A DNA stretch of 7,578 nucleotides from Bifidobacteriaceae bacterium. Its GTDB lineage: Bacteria > Actinomycetota > Actinomycetes > Actinomycetales > WQXJ01. The position numbers and the translations under genes were made by a program. Below the pieces are notes generated by a model. That model was given only the letters and a program-made list of their open reading frames with translations, did no database searches and had not been told where the DNA came from. The stretch lies in the NCBI GenBank assembly GCA_031268115.1, contig JAIRXV010000007.1:1-7578 (forward strand), given 5' to 3'. Numbering within the stretch: position 1 is the stretch's first letter; every line of letters starts with the position of its first letter. This document shows positions 1 to 6,225 of the stretch, piece after piece.

Positions 1-3000
1 CTGTCATCGACCACGAAACTCGTAAGCGGGGTCGCCCCTGCCAACGCGGATGGGTCGGAGCCGGCCGGCAACGCATAGAACTGCAAGGTTCCCGTGCGGT
101 CGGATCCTGCCTTGACGGAGACGCGGTTGGTTCCGGCCGGGACCTGGACGTTCTTGAAATTGATCCAAGACGTGGGCTCGCGGAACTGGACTCCCGTATT
201 CGAGTAGAGGTCAACCGAGGAGCTGATGAGTTCGATGTCGGTGACATCGCCGGACAGGTTCGAGTAGTCATCGAACTTCTCCGCCAACACCTGCTGGTTG
301 ACGCTGCGGACCGCAGCAGCGGTACCCGCCGCGGCGGAGACGTTGAGGTTGACTCCTGTGCCCGGATCCACTGCGGACTCGGCTGCCTTGATCCGGTAGG
401 TCCCCGGCTCAACGATGTCTTGGCTCTGCTCGACATCCCACACGCCCAGTTTGTCCACCAAGTCGACTTGGAAGGAGAAGGAGCGCGTCTGTCCGGGCTC
501 GATGTCGCGAATGCGGTCGAATGCGATCAACTTCTGTTCGGGCTGAACAATCCGCGACGGGGTTCCGGTGAACGAGGAGTAGATCTGTACAACTTCATCG
601 GACTTCACCGAACCGGCGTTGCGAACTTGACCGCTAACGGTGAATTGGCCGTTGACGATAGGCGAGGCCGCCACATTCGAGTAGACGAAGTTGGTATAGG
701 TCAGGCCGTGGCCAAACGCGTAGAGCGGCGTTCCCTGGAAGAACTGGTAGGTCCTCTCGCCCTTGACGATGTCGTAGGTGAGTAGGCCAGTCGGGATTGT
801 GCCGTTCATGTTCGACAAGTTGTCGTTGCCGCTCTCGGCGTAGTCTGGCCAGCGGTATGACGCCGGTGGGTGGTCCTCGGAGGCACCGACCATGTCGGTC
901 ACATCGTTGTACCAAGTGGCAGAGAGACGCCCGGAAGGAGAATAGGCCGGGATTGTGCCGTCTTCGCCGAGATAGCCCGGGTAGCTCGTGAACGTGGAGA
1001 TCGGGCTGTAGGCGTTATTTGTCGGAGCAAAGCCCGTACTCGGCACGGTGTAGCCGTCGTCGAACAGGGCCGAGACAAGGGCTGGGCCCTCTTCCTGGGC
1101 CGATTGGGCGATCTCAACGATGGCTTTGACCTTGGGGTTGGCGGCGACGGAAGGCTGGATCGCCATCGGTGAGCCGGTCTTGACGATGAGGATCAGATCG
1201 CGGCCGAGCGTGCCGGTGATGTAATCGATCTGGCGCAGCTGCTGATCGGACAGGCCCGTCTTCTGCAGATCGACTGCCTCGCGGGCGGTGAGCCACGAGT
1301 CCTGGCCTGTGGTCAGGATGATCGGGGCGTTCGGCGGGGCGGCCGCGACTGCGGCATCGATTGCCTGCTCGGCTGAACGAACGGACTCGAAATCGAATTT
1401 GTAGTCCGCCGGCAGTGAGTCGACAACGCTGTCGTTCGGGGTGGCGTCGAAGGGAGCGGTCGGGATGTCCGCGCCATCGGCGTGGTTCTCCGCACGGAAC
1501 GGGCCGACTGCGCCGTCCGAGACATCGGCCTGGATGCGGTTGTTGGGCTGCACCTTCATGTAGGCGCCGTTGTTCAGGTCCTCATCGTCGACGTCATACG
1601 CCATGGCCGTGGCGCCGTAGTCGTTGTTGGCGCCGTTGCCGGCCAACGGCGAATATATGCCGTACTTGCCGTCATCGGTCTCAGCAAGGCGAAGGCCCTG
1701 GTAGACGGAGTAGGTCGAACCGCTGGTCGGGTTGCGATAGCCAGCCTTGACCGTGTTGTTGACCAAGGTAACTGGGGCCGCGGTCTGGCTGCGTTGCGGC
1801 ACCTGGAGGAACAGGTCGTTGATTGGGGTGCGGATCTGCTGGTCGTAGGGGCCGTAGTCGTAGACATCGAACAGCAGGCCCTTGTCGGCGGCATCGGTCG
1901 AGGAGACCGAGGTGCCGTTGGCAGGGGTCCCTGTCGCCAGGATCGGCACGTCCGCACCGTTGGAAGAGCCCGGGGTGCGAACGGTGGTGTTGTTGTTGGC
2001 CAGGAGGTAATTGCCGTTGGCCGCCTTGATCGCAATGGTGTCGACTGCTCGATCGAAGGAAATATTGGAGGAACCCAGTTTATTGGCTAGAGCGTCCTTC
2101 AACGTCACCGCATACGGCCACGCGCCGGTGTAGTGGTCCTTCTCAACGTTCTCAGCCAGCGAGCCGAGCAGCACCACGTTGTCGGTGGCATCGCCGTCCA
2201 GGGGCAGGGCGTTCGAGTCGTTCTTCAGCAGGACGATTTGCTCCTGAGCCGACCGCAGGGCCAGTTCGCGGTGCTCTGTGACCTGCGGGGCGAGCGGCAG
2301 AGCGGTGCTCGCAAGGTGTGGGCTCTGCAGGGCCAGATGGTCCAAATCGCCGACTCTGAGCTCCATGGTTAGGCGCCGGCGCGCGTTGGCATCGATGTCG
2401 CTTTCGCTGAGTGTGCCGCGTGCGAGGGCGTCATAGATCTGGGCCGTGGCATTGCCGAACTCGCGGAAAGACCAACCCATTTGGCCGTTCTTGACGCCTT
2501 CAGCGCTGCCGAGCGCCCACCCGGTCTGGTTGTCCGCGAAGAAGCGCTGCGAATGCGCCCACATCGAAGAGCCCGAGCCGTAGTCGTTGGTGGTCGTGTA
2601 CTCGTAGTGTCCCGTGTCCTCGTAGTCCGGGGTCCACTCCGTGAGTAGATCGCGCTGGAGGGGATGGACGGACATCGGCTTACCGTTGATGACTGGGTAA
2701 GAGTTCATGAGGCTCTTAGCGCCGCCGGCCTCGATTGGATACTTGAACGCCTTGATGTAGTAATCGTTGGTGACCTGCTCAGGAATCACTGAGTTGGTCC
2801 AAAGGCGGTTGATTTCGTTGTTATAGGCCAGCGGGTGCTTGAGCTGCGGCAGGAAGGCCTGGTAGCCATCCTCGGTGCGCTGATTCATCCCCTGGGTGGC
2901 CTGGGTGCCGAGTTCGCCCGTGAGATAGGCATCTTCGCCATATGTCTCATAGGCGCGTCCGTAGCGGGGATCGCGAGTCAGATCGAGCACTGGTGTAAGC

Positions 3001-3434
3001 CTTTGGATACCGCCACCGTTGGCGATGGACTCCGAGGCCAGCGCCTCACCGAAATCGTATAGAAGGTCCGGGTCCCAGGACTGGGACAGGCCGAGCGGTT
3101 GCGGGAAAACCGTATAGCCCACACCGACTACGCCGTGCAGGCCCTCGCCGCCGCCAGCGCGGGCGGAGTTGAGGCCGAGGCGGGCGATGGCGGTCCCTCC
3201 GACAGATAGCGCTACCTTCTCTTCGAGTGTCAGTTGCGACATTATGTCGTCGATGCGTGCGCCGGCATCGACGGTGTGATCGCGGAAAATCTGATCGGCT
3301 TCGGGAACGAAGCCGTCATCGGGTGCCGCAGAGGCATCGCCGCCTCCGCTAGTGGGCACGACAAGAGCGACCATTACGGCCGCTGCTGCTAGCCCTGAAA
3401 TCCATGATGTGCGTAAACGAGCGCCAGGCGTCAT
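1..3434 (-). CDS. Secreted multidomain glycoside hydrolase family 3 enzyme (C-terminus beyond window)
   Basis: This is a secreted exo-acting beta-glycosidase. The substrate is unresolved; beta-glucosidase or beta-xylosidase/arabinosidase are the likely choices. The frame is open for 1144 codons and runs off base 1. The ATG at 3434 follows GAAAGG at 11 bases. Residues 1-36 form a signal peptide with an Arg-containing start, a hydrophobic core and an ASA cleavage motif. The GH3 barrel (about 50-310) shows GEGLHG (E97), RDPRYGR (154-160), the Lys199-His200 pair, MNSYPVINGKP and NDYGS, whose Asp284 is the expected nucleophile. The GH3 C-terminal domain starts near 391 (IVLLKND at 400-406). It is interrupted at about 467-600 by NGNYLLANN-type repeats resembling a fascin-like beta-trefoil, then resumes with TAREAVD (E719, possible acid/base region) and AFGHGLTYT (H909). 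An FnIII-like domain (about 925-1010) follows. A beta-rich module after about 1045, perhaps CBM6-like, is cut by the window edge. Family GH3 is clear; substrate and the last domain are inference. The protein is longer than the usual 700-850 residues because of these additions. Confidence 0.93.
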   Translation of the reverse strand, partial: MTPGARLRTSWISGLAAAAVMVALVVPTSGGGDASAAPDDGFVPEADQIFRDHTVDAGARIDDIMSQLTLEEKVALSVGGTAIARLGLNSARAGGGEGLHGVVGVGYTVFPQPLGLSQSWDPDLLYDFGEALASESIANGGGIQRLTPVLDLTRDPRYGRAYETYGEDAYLTGELGTQATQGMNQRTEDGYQAFLPQLKHPLAYNNEINRLWTNSVIPEQVTNDYYIKAFKYPIEAGGAKSLMNSYPVINGKPMSVHPLQRDLLTEWTPDYEDTGHYEYTTTNDYGSGSSMWAHSQRFFADNQTGWALGSAEGVKNGQMGWSFREFGNATAQIYDALARGTLSESDIDANARRRLTMELRVGDLDHLALQSPHLASTALPLAPQVTEHRELALRSAQEQIVLLKNDSNALPLDGDATDNVVLLGSLAENVEKDHYTGAWPYAVTLKDALANKLGSSNISFDRAVDTIAIKAANGNYLLANNNTTVRTPGSSNGADVPILATGTPANGTSVSSTDAADKGLLFDVYDYGPYDQQIRTPINDLFLQVPQRSQTAAPVTLVNNTVKAGYRNPTSGSTYSVYQGLRLAETDDGKYGIYSPLAGNGANNDYGATAMAYDVDDEDLNNGAYMKVQPNNRIQADVSDGAVGPFRAENHADGADIPTAPFDATPNDSVVDSLPADYKFDFESVRSAEQAIDAAVAAAPPNAPIILTTGQDSWLTAREAVDLQKTGLSDQQLRQIDYITGTLGRDLILIVKTGSPMAIQPSVAANPKVKAIVEIAQSAQEEGPALVSALFDDGYTVPSTGFAPTNNAYSPISTFTSYPGYLGEDGTIPAYSPSGRLSATWYNDVTDMVGASEDHPPASYRWPDYAESGNDNLSNMNGTIPTGLLTYDIVKGERTYQFFQGTPLYAFGHGLTYTNFVYSNVAASPIVNGQFTVSGQVRNAGSVKSDEVVQIYSSFTGTPSRIVQPEQKLIAFDRIRDIEPGQTRSFSFQVDLVDKLGVWDVEQSQDIVEPGTYRIKAAESAVDPGTGVNLNVSAAAGTAAAVRSVNQQVLAEKFDDYSNLSGDVTDIELISSSVDLYSNTGVQFREPTSWINFKNVQVPAGTNRVSVKAGSDRTGTLQFYALPAGSDPSALAGATPLTSFVVDD

Positions 3435-3505
3435 TTCAAATCAGGCCTTTCAACAAGGGGTCAAATTGCGTGTTGGGCGCTCGACTTTGCCACAGCATCC
3501 AGCTT

Positions 3506-3519
3506 TGACATCGCTGTCA
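3506..3519. promoter_or_regulatory. Short inverted repeat upstream of the GH3 gene, possible operator
   Basis: TGACA and TGTCA are separated by TCGC, about 72 bases before the GH3 start. The arms are perfect but only 5 bp long. The position would suit an operator in the GH3 leader or promoter, but I see no convincing -35/-10 pair around it, and it does not resemble the CebR-type operator common before actinobacterial glycosidase genes. Treat it as a weak candidate. Confidence 0.2.
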
Positions 3520-3620
3520 TGGCACGCTGACGTGGACGAGTGGCAACTGTCTTGACCTCGGCACGGCGGTGTGCACAATCCTGAGTCCCCAACGCTGCGA
3601 GGGTAGCACTCCCGGGGCCC

Positions 3621-3658
3621 GCTTCGCGCGCGCCTGCGCGGGCGTGGACGCACGAAGC
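3621..3658 (-). terminator. Candidate U-less hairpin terminator after the conserved hypothetical gene
   Basis: Read on the minus strand, the RNA can pair GCUUCGUGCG (3658-3649) with CGCGCGAAGC (3630-3621): ten pairs including one U-G wobble, closing an 18-base GC-rich loop. It begins about 25 bases after the TGA at 3684-3686 and lies before the GH3 gene, where a terminator is expected. No U-run follows, so it is not a classical intrinsic terminator; U-poor hairpins of this kind are often proposed in high-GC actinobacteria. A competing hairpin (GCCCGC at 3617-3622 with GCGGGC at 3638-3643) overlaps it. Whether it stops transcription is inference. Confidence 0.4.
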
Positions 3659-3683
3659 ATCCACGGCGGCCATGGACCGCGGG

Positions 3684-4475
3684 TCAGATGGGTCGCATCG
3701 GCAGGTGGGCCATCGGGACGGCGCTTTCCATGATGATGCTCGCGGCGGAGGCGGGTTCGATCAGGTGGCTGGTCATTTTCATCGCTTCGGGAAGGGCGGC
3801 GGCGAACAGCAGCGGCCATTCGCGTGGGGCCTCGCAACAAAGACCGAGAAGCGGCAGAAAGGCAGGCCAGGTCGCAGAGATGATGGACATGGCATCGTCG
3901 TTGCCAAACGAGTTGGAAGGAGGCAGCCTCGGTTGCGCGAAGTCAGGCGTCCCGACGGACCGTGCCACGTGAGCCGCGATCTCTTCGACATCGAGAAGTG
4001 GGCTGTCTGTCATCGACTGCGCCGCCGTTGCCACAACCGCCCAAACTGAGGACCGCCCCTCCAAGAGCAGTTGGTTCATGGCGTTGGAGAAGGGATACTG
4101 TCCGCCATCGTCGGTTCCAAACACGGCGAACACCGACGTCAGCGGGCGACCTTGACCCACCACGAGAGCCTCCCAGGTGGCGGCCTGGCACGCGAAGCCG
4201 GCCAACATGGCCGGTACGGCGAGGAGGAGCTCGGCCCGCACGCCGTTGGGGTCGGTGTTCAAGAGCCCGATCAGTTTGTCGCGGAACAGCTTTGAGCCCG
4301 TTCGTATGCCCGCTGTCGGGTCGGTTTGGCGATGCTCGCGTATGGTCCTCGCCAACGATTGCTCCAGGGGAGGGAACTCGAGATCGCTGGGAGGGGGCGG
4401 CGCGGTCTGAAACATGGGTCTGATCGCCCACTCTGAGGGATCCGCCCGGCCACTTTGCCAGGGATTCGAGTTCAT
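3684..4475 (-). CDS. Conserved protein of unknown function
   Basis: This is a 263-residue, probably cytoplasmic protein; I cannot assign a function. The start at ATG 4475 is chosen because GAAAGGG precedes it by 4-5 bases and the sequence becomes protein-like there. The first 70 residues are polar and proline-rich (QTAPPPPSDLEFPPLEQSL). The rest alternates hydrophobic helices with conserved-looking stretches: AVPAMLAGFACQAATWEAL, a Gly/Asp/Tyr/Pro segment (FGTDDGGQYPFSNAMNQLL), a Trp-containing helix (SSVWAVVATAAQS), a segment resembling VEEIAAHVARSVGTPDF, WPAFLPLLGLCC, and a closing SIIMESAVPMAHLP. The pattern matches, from memory, a family of uncharacterised bacterial proteins of about this length, many in proteobacteria. 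No signal peptide, clear membrane segments or catalytic motif is visible. It stands alone, 249 bases upstream of the GH3 gene on the same strand and divergent from the SPFH gene. Neither neighbour hints at its role. Confidence 0.82.
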   Translation of the reverse strand: MNSNPWQSGRADPSEWAIRPMFQTAPPPPSDLEFPPLEQSLARTIREHRQTDPTAGIRTGSKLFRDKLIGLLNTDPNGVRAELLLAVPAMLAGFACQAATWEALVVGQGRPLTSVFAVFGTDDGGQYPFSNAMNQLLLEGRSSVWAVVATAAQSMTDSPLLDVEEIAAHVARSVGTPDFAQPRLPPSNSFGNDDAMSIISATWPAFLPLLGLCCEAPREWPLLFAAALPEAMKMTSHLIEPASAASIIMESAVPMAHLPMRPI

Positions 4476-4479
4476 GGTG

Positions 4480-4486
4480 CCCTTTC
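4480..4486 (-). promoter_or_regulatory. Ribosome binding site that fixes the start of the conserved hypothetical gene
   Basis: GAAAGGG on the minus strand lies 4-5 bases before ATG 4475. The same frame stays open upstream to an ATG at 4877, but that start has no such site and would lie in the palindromic promoter of the opposite gene, so this site decides for the shorter protein. Confidence 0.6.
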
Positions 4487-4745
4487 TGATGCCCGATCGC
4501 CGATGGGACGTCCATCGCCGGTCGTTGGGAGCCGCCATCGGCGCGACGATACGCCGCCGTACCTCGACCCGCGCAGGACCATCTTCCCAGGTCCGCGCAA
4601 CAAACCGACTGCGGCCGAGCGCGATTGTGGGTGAGGGCGGCGGCGGTTGTGTCCTCTTGGGGCGGTGTGGTCGTCCCGATTCGGCGCCGTCGGGCCGGGA
4701 CTGCGGGGGAAAGCTCCACTTCCACCAAGACGGATGTGCCGCAAT

Positions 4746-4773
4746 CCGGCCGCGGGTTGCCGCGAACGGCCGG
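4746..4773. repeat. GC-rich inverted repeat, stem-loop 1
   Basis: CCGGCCG (4746-4752) is repeated inverted as CGGCCGG (4767-4773). Inside, CGCGG (4751-4755) can pair with CCGCG (4760-4764) around a GTTG loop. Together they can give a roughly 10-bp stem with a 4-base bulge. It is non-coding and of unknown role; chance formation is possible at this base composition. Confidence 0.4.
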
Positions 4774-4776
4774 GGT

Positions 4777-4794
4777 CCGCCGCCAAGACGGCGG
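4777..4794. repeat. GC-rich inverted repeat, stem-loop 2
   Basis: CCGCCG and CGGCGG are separated by CCAAGA, giving a perfect 6-bp stem with a 6-base loop, three bases after stem-loop 1. No T-run follows on either strand, so it is not an evident terminator. Role unknown. Confidence 0.35.
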
Positions 4795-4858
4795 CCGAGG
4801 CCGAGTTCTCTCCACCGCGACCCGCGCGGGTCTGGCTCGTCGCCAGGCGATGGCAGTC

Positions 4859-4880
4859 TGTGATAATGTGATATCACATT
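4859..4880 (+). promoter_or_regulatory. Extended -10 promoter overlapped by a 16-bp palindromic operator, for the SPFH-RHH unit
   Basis: TGTGATAAT (4859-4867) fits an extended -10 element (TGN followed by GATAAT); no good -35 is visible, as is common for that class. It overlaps a perfect palindrome, AATGTGATATCACATT (4865-4880), centred on the expected transcription start near 4874. The half-site TGTGATA occurs at 4859-4865, again at 4867-4873, and inverted at 4872-4878. A repressor bound here would block the promoter. The strong Shine-Dalgarno AGGAGG (4891-4896) and the ATG at 4902 follow, giving a leader of about 28 bases. The elements are seen directly; promoter and operator function are inferred. 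A candidate repressor is the ribbon-helix-helix protein encoded by the second gene. Confidence 0.6.
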
Positions 4881-4901
4881 GCTATACGACAGGAGGCTGA
4901 C

Positions 4902-5819
4902 ATGGCAAACGATGTAGCGTCATCGTCCGCGAGGGTGCGGACTGTGGACACGCCTAAGATTGCGGAAACGAAGGGCCGGACCATGCCTGGGTGGGTAGGC
5001 CTGCTCGGAGCGTTGGCCATCGCGGCAGGCGGATTGGTGCTCATCGTATGGGGCCAGGACACCAGGATCATCGCCACCGTGGGCGGCGTGGTCTTGCTGA
5101 CCGCGGCGACCGTCATCATGACCGGCTGGACGGTCGTGGTGCCGGGGACAACCAAAGTGCTCGTCTATTTCGGTCGGTACATTGGTACGGTGCGCCAGCC
5201 CGGGTTCTATCAAACCGCGCCGCTTGCCGCCCGCGCCAGGATGTCTGTGCGGGTCCGCAACTTTGAGACCAGCGAACTCAAAGTGAACGATGCCGACGGA
5301 AACCCGGTCAACATCGCCGCCATTGTCGTGTGGCGAGTAGCGGACACGGCCAAAGCGCGATTCGCGGTGGAAGACTATACGGAGTTTGTTACGGTGCAGG
5401 CAGAATCTGCGCTGCGGCACGTAGCCACAACCCATCCGTACGATGGACCGGATAGCGCCGTTACTCTGCGCGGCGCGACCGCCCAGGTCTCGGACGAATT
5501 GGCGAGCGAGGTTGCGGAACGGGTAGCCGTGGCCGGGGTTGAAATCGATGAGGTGCGCATTTCCAAATTGGCCTACGCGCCCGAGATCGCACAATCTATG
5601 TTGCAGCGCCAACAGGCGGGGGCGATCATCGCCGCCCGGGAGCGGATCGTGGAGGGAGCGGTAACGATGGTCCACGAGGCGCTGAACCGGCTTGAACGCG
5701 AGGGGATCGTCAACCTAGACGACGAACGCCGGGCCGCCATGGTCTCCAACCTGCTCGTGGTGCTTACCGGCGAGGCTCGGGCCACCCCGGTGATCAACAC
5801 CGGGACGCTGTATGCCTGA
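4902..5819 (+). CDS. SPFH/band-7 domain membrane protein
   Basis: This 305-residue membrane protein belongs to the SPFH (stomatin/prohibitin/flotillin/HflK-C) superfamily, whose members form oligomeric scaffolds in membrane microdomains. After a polar N-terminus come two hydrophobic segments, about residues 31-50 and 56-74, separated by WGQDTR. The SPFH domain follows: VVVPGTTKVLVYFGRYIG at 78-95, then RQPGFY, a segment of paired beta strands (KVNDADGNPVNIAAIVVWRV) and the helix-rich end with EVAERVAVAGVEIDEVRISK and EIAQSMLQRQQAGAIIAAR. The C-terminus PVINTGTLYA resembles the ending I recall in actinobacterial relatives. ATG 4902 is chosen for AGGAGG five bases upstream. The stop overlaps the next gene by 8 bases, implying translational coupling. 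Control is probably through the palindromic promoter just upstream. The family is confident; partner proteins and physiological role are unknown. Confidence 0.93.
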   Translation: MANDVASSSARVRTVDTPKIAETKGRTMPGWVGLLGALAIAAGGLVLIVWGQDTRIIATVGGVVLLTAATVIMTGWTVVVPGTTKVLVYFGRYIGTVRQPGFYQTAPLAARARMSVRVRNFETSELKVNDADGNPVNIAAIVVWRVADTAKARFAVEDYTEFVTVQAESALRHVATTHPYDGPDSAVTLRGATAQVSDELASEVAERVAVAGVEIDEVRISKLAYAPEIAQSMLQRQQAGAIIAARERIVEGAVTMVHEALNRLEREGIVNLDDERRAAMVSNLLVVLTGEARATPVINTGTLYA

Positions 5820-6063
5820 CCAAGTTCATCGGGCACGAACAGGACGGACTGGCGTGGAACGCCAGTCCGTCCTGTTGCGCCTAGACCCAGCTGTTCACGC
5901 GGCGATCGCGCGGTGGGCGCGGGACGATCTGCGCTCCGTCAACGCCCAAATCGAGTACCTCCTACGCCGTGAATTGACCGCCGCTGGCCGTGCGCCAGAG
6001 CGTGCTGGACCGCTGCCGCGCCGCGGCCGGCCACCGAAAACAGGCGGACTGTCGCCGCAATAG
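5812..6063 (+). CDS. Small ribbon-helix-helix (Arc-type) DNA-binding protein
   Basis: This 83-residue basic protein is probably a DNA-binding regulator that works as a dimer or tetramer. The RHH fold is visible as a short strand (RQSVLLRL, about 17-24), helix A (PAVHAAIARWARDD, 26-39) and helix B (SVNAQIEYLLRREL, 42-55). The tail ends in a Pro/Arg-rich segment with RRGRPPK (70-76), an AT-hook-like core. Similar small proteins are often called HicB-family antitoxins or Arc-like, but no toxin gene is next to it, so I make no toxin-antitoxin claim. From memory, SPFH genes followed by such a gene are common in actinobacteria. The ATG at 5812 overlaps the SPFH stop and gives a 14-residue polar extension. 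An in-frame GTG at 5854 (residue 15) begins exactly before the RHH strand and has AGGA nine bases upstream, so the true start is uncertain. A long inverted repeat covers codons 9-22. Confidence 0.85.
   Translation: MPDQVHRARTGRTGVERQSVLLRLDPAVHAAIARWARDDLRSVNAQIEYLLRRELTAAGRAPERAGPLPRRGRPPKTGGLSPQ
5838..5876. repeat. Perfect 18-bp inverted repeat with a 3-base loop, within the RHH gene start
   Basis: AACAGGACGGACTGGCGT (5838-5855) is followed by GGA and then its exact reverse complement (5859-5876). Pairing stops at 5837/5877. In RNA this gives a very stable hairpin that spans the alternative GTG start (5854-5856) and the AGGA (5841-5844) before it, just after the SPFH stop. No U-run follows, so it is not an ordinary intrinsic terminator. 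It could reduce readthrough or translation of the small gene, protect the SPFH message end, or be a DNA site. It is the longest inverted repeat I noticed in the window. Confidence 0.93.
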
Positions 6064-6160
6064 CTAGACGACTGCTTGGGACGATGGCGCCCCGCAAGCG
6101 ATTGAGGATGGCGACACCTGGGCGTTTTGCACACCGTTCGGCGCCGCTAAGGGCGTATCG

Positions 6161-6175
6161 CACACATCGGGTGTG
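6161..6175. promoter_or_regulatory. Short inverted repeat in the leader of the permease gene, possible operator
   Basis: CACAC and GTGTG flank ATCGG, about 50 bases before the permease ATG. The gap from 6064 to 6225 should contain a promoter for the permease. I see no convincing -35/-10 pair, no terminator with a U-tract after the RHH gene, and no riboswitch I recognise. The repeat is short and may be chance. Confidence 0.25.
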
Positions 6176-6225
6176 AGTAGTCTCGACGCTATTGGAATCC
6201 CGCCACGCCCCAAGGAGGCCGGACC

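Larger units (their letters stand above)
4487..4858. other. Divergent intergenic region, no gene seen
   Basis: This stretch lies between the start of the conserved hypothetical gene (minus) and the promoter of the SPFH gene (plus). Open frames cross it on both strands, but their translations are Arg/Pro/Gly-rich and low in complexity, as expected from random high-GC DNA, and none has a good ribosome binding site. It should hold the promoter of the minus-strand gene, for which I see no convincing -35/-10 pair. Its distal part contains two adjacent GC-rich inverted repeats, listed separately. Confidence 0.6.

Noticed and set aside
1482..2090. Plus-strand open frame of 202 codons
   Set aside because: It is antisense to the GH3 gene, whose frame is open with family motifs throughout; its Val/Gly/Arg-rich translation is a reverse-strand shadow.
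3505..3533. TTGACA at 3505-3510 as a plus-strand -35 element
   Set aside because: No -10-like hexamer lies at the right distance and no plus-strand gene follows; the bases belong to the short inverted repeat.
4476..4877. N-terminal extension of the conserved hypothetical protein to an ATG at 4877 (397 residues)
   Set aside because: The extra 134 residues are Arg/Pro/Gly-rich and low in complexity, the upstream start lacks a ribosome binding site and lies within the palindromic promoter of the opposite gene, while ATG 4475 has GAAAGGG.
4920..5675. Minus-strand open frame of 251 codons
   Set aside because: It is antisense to the SPFH gene and its translation (His/Arg/Gly-rich) has no family features.
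5838..5876. The long hairpin as a classical intrinsic terminator of the SPFH gene
   Set aside because: No U-run follows the stem and the RHH coding frame continues through it.
5812..6063. Toxin-antitoxin pair with the RHH protein as antitoxin
   Set aside because: The neighbouring gene encodes an SPFH membrane protein, not a HicA-, RelE- or MazF-like toxin, and no other small gene is adjacent.
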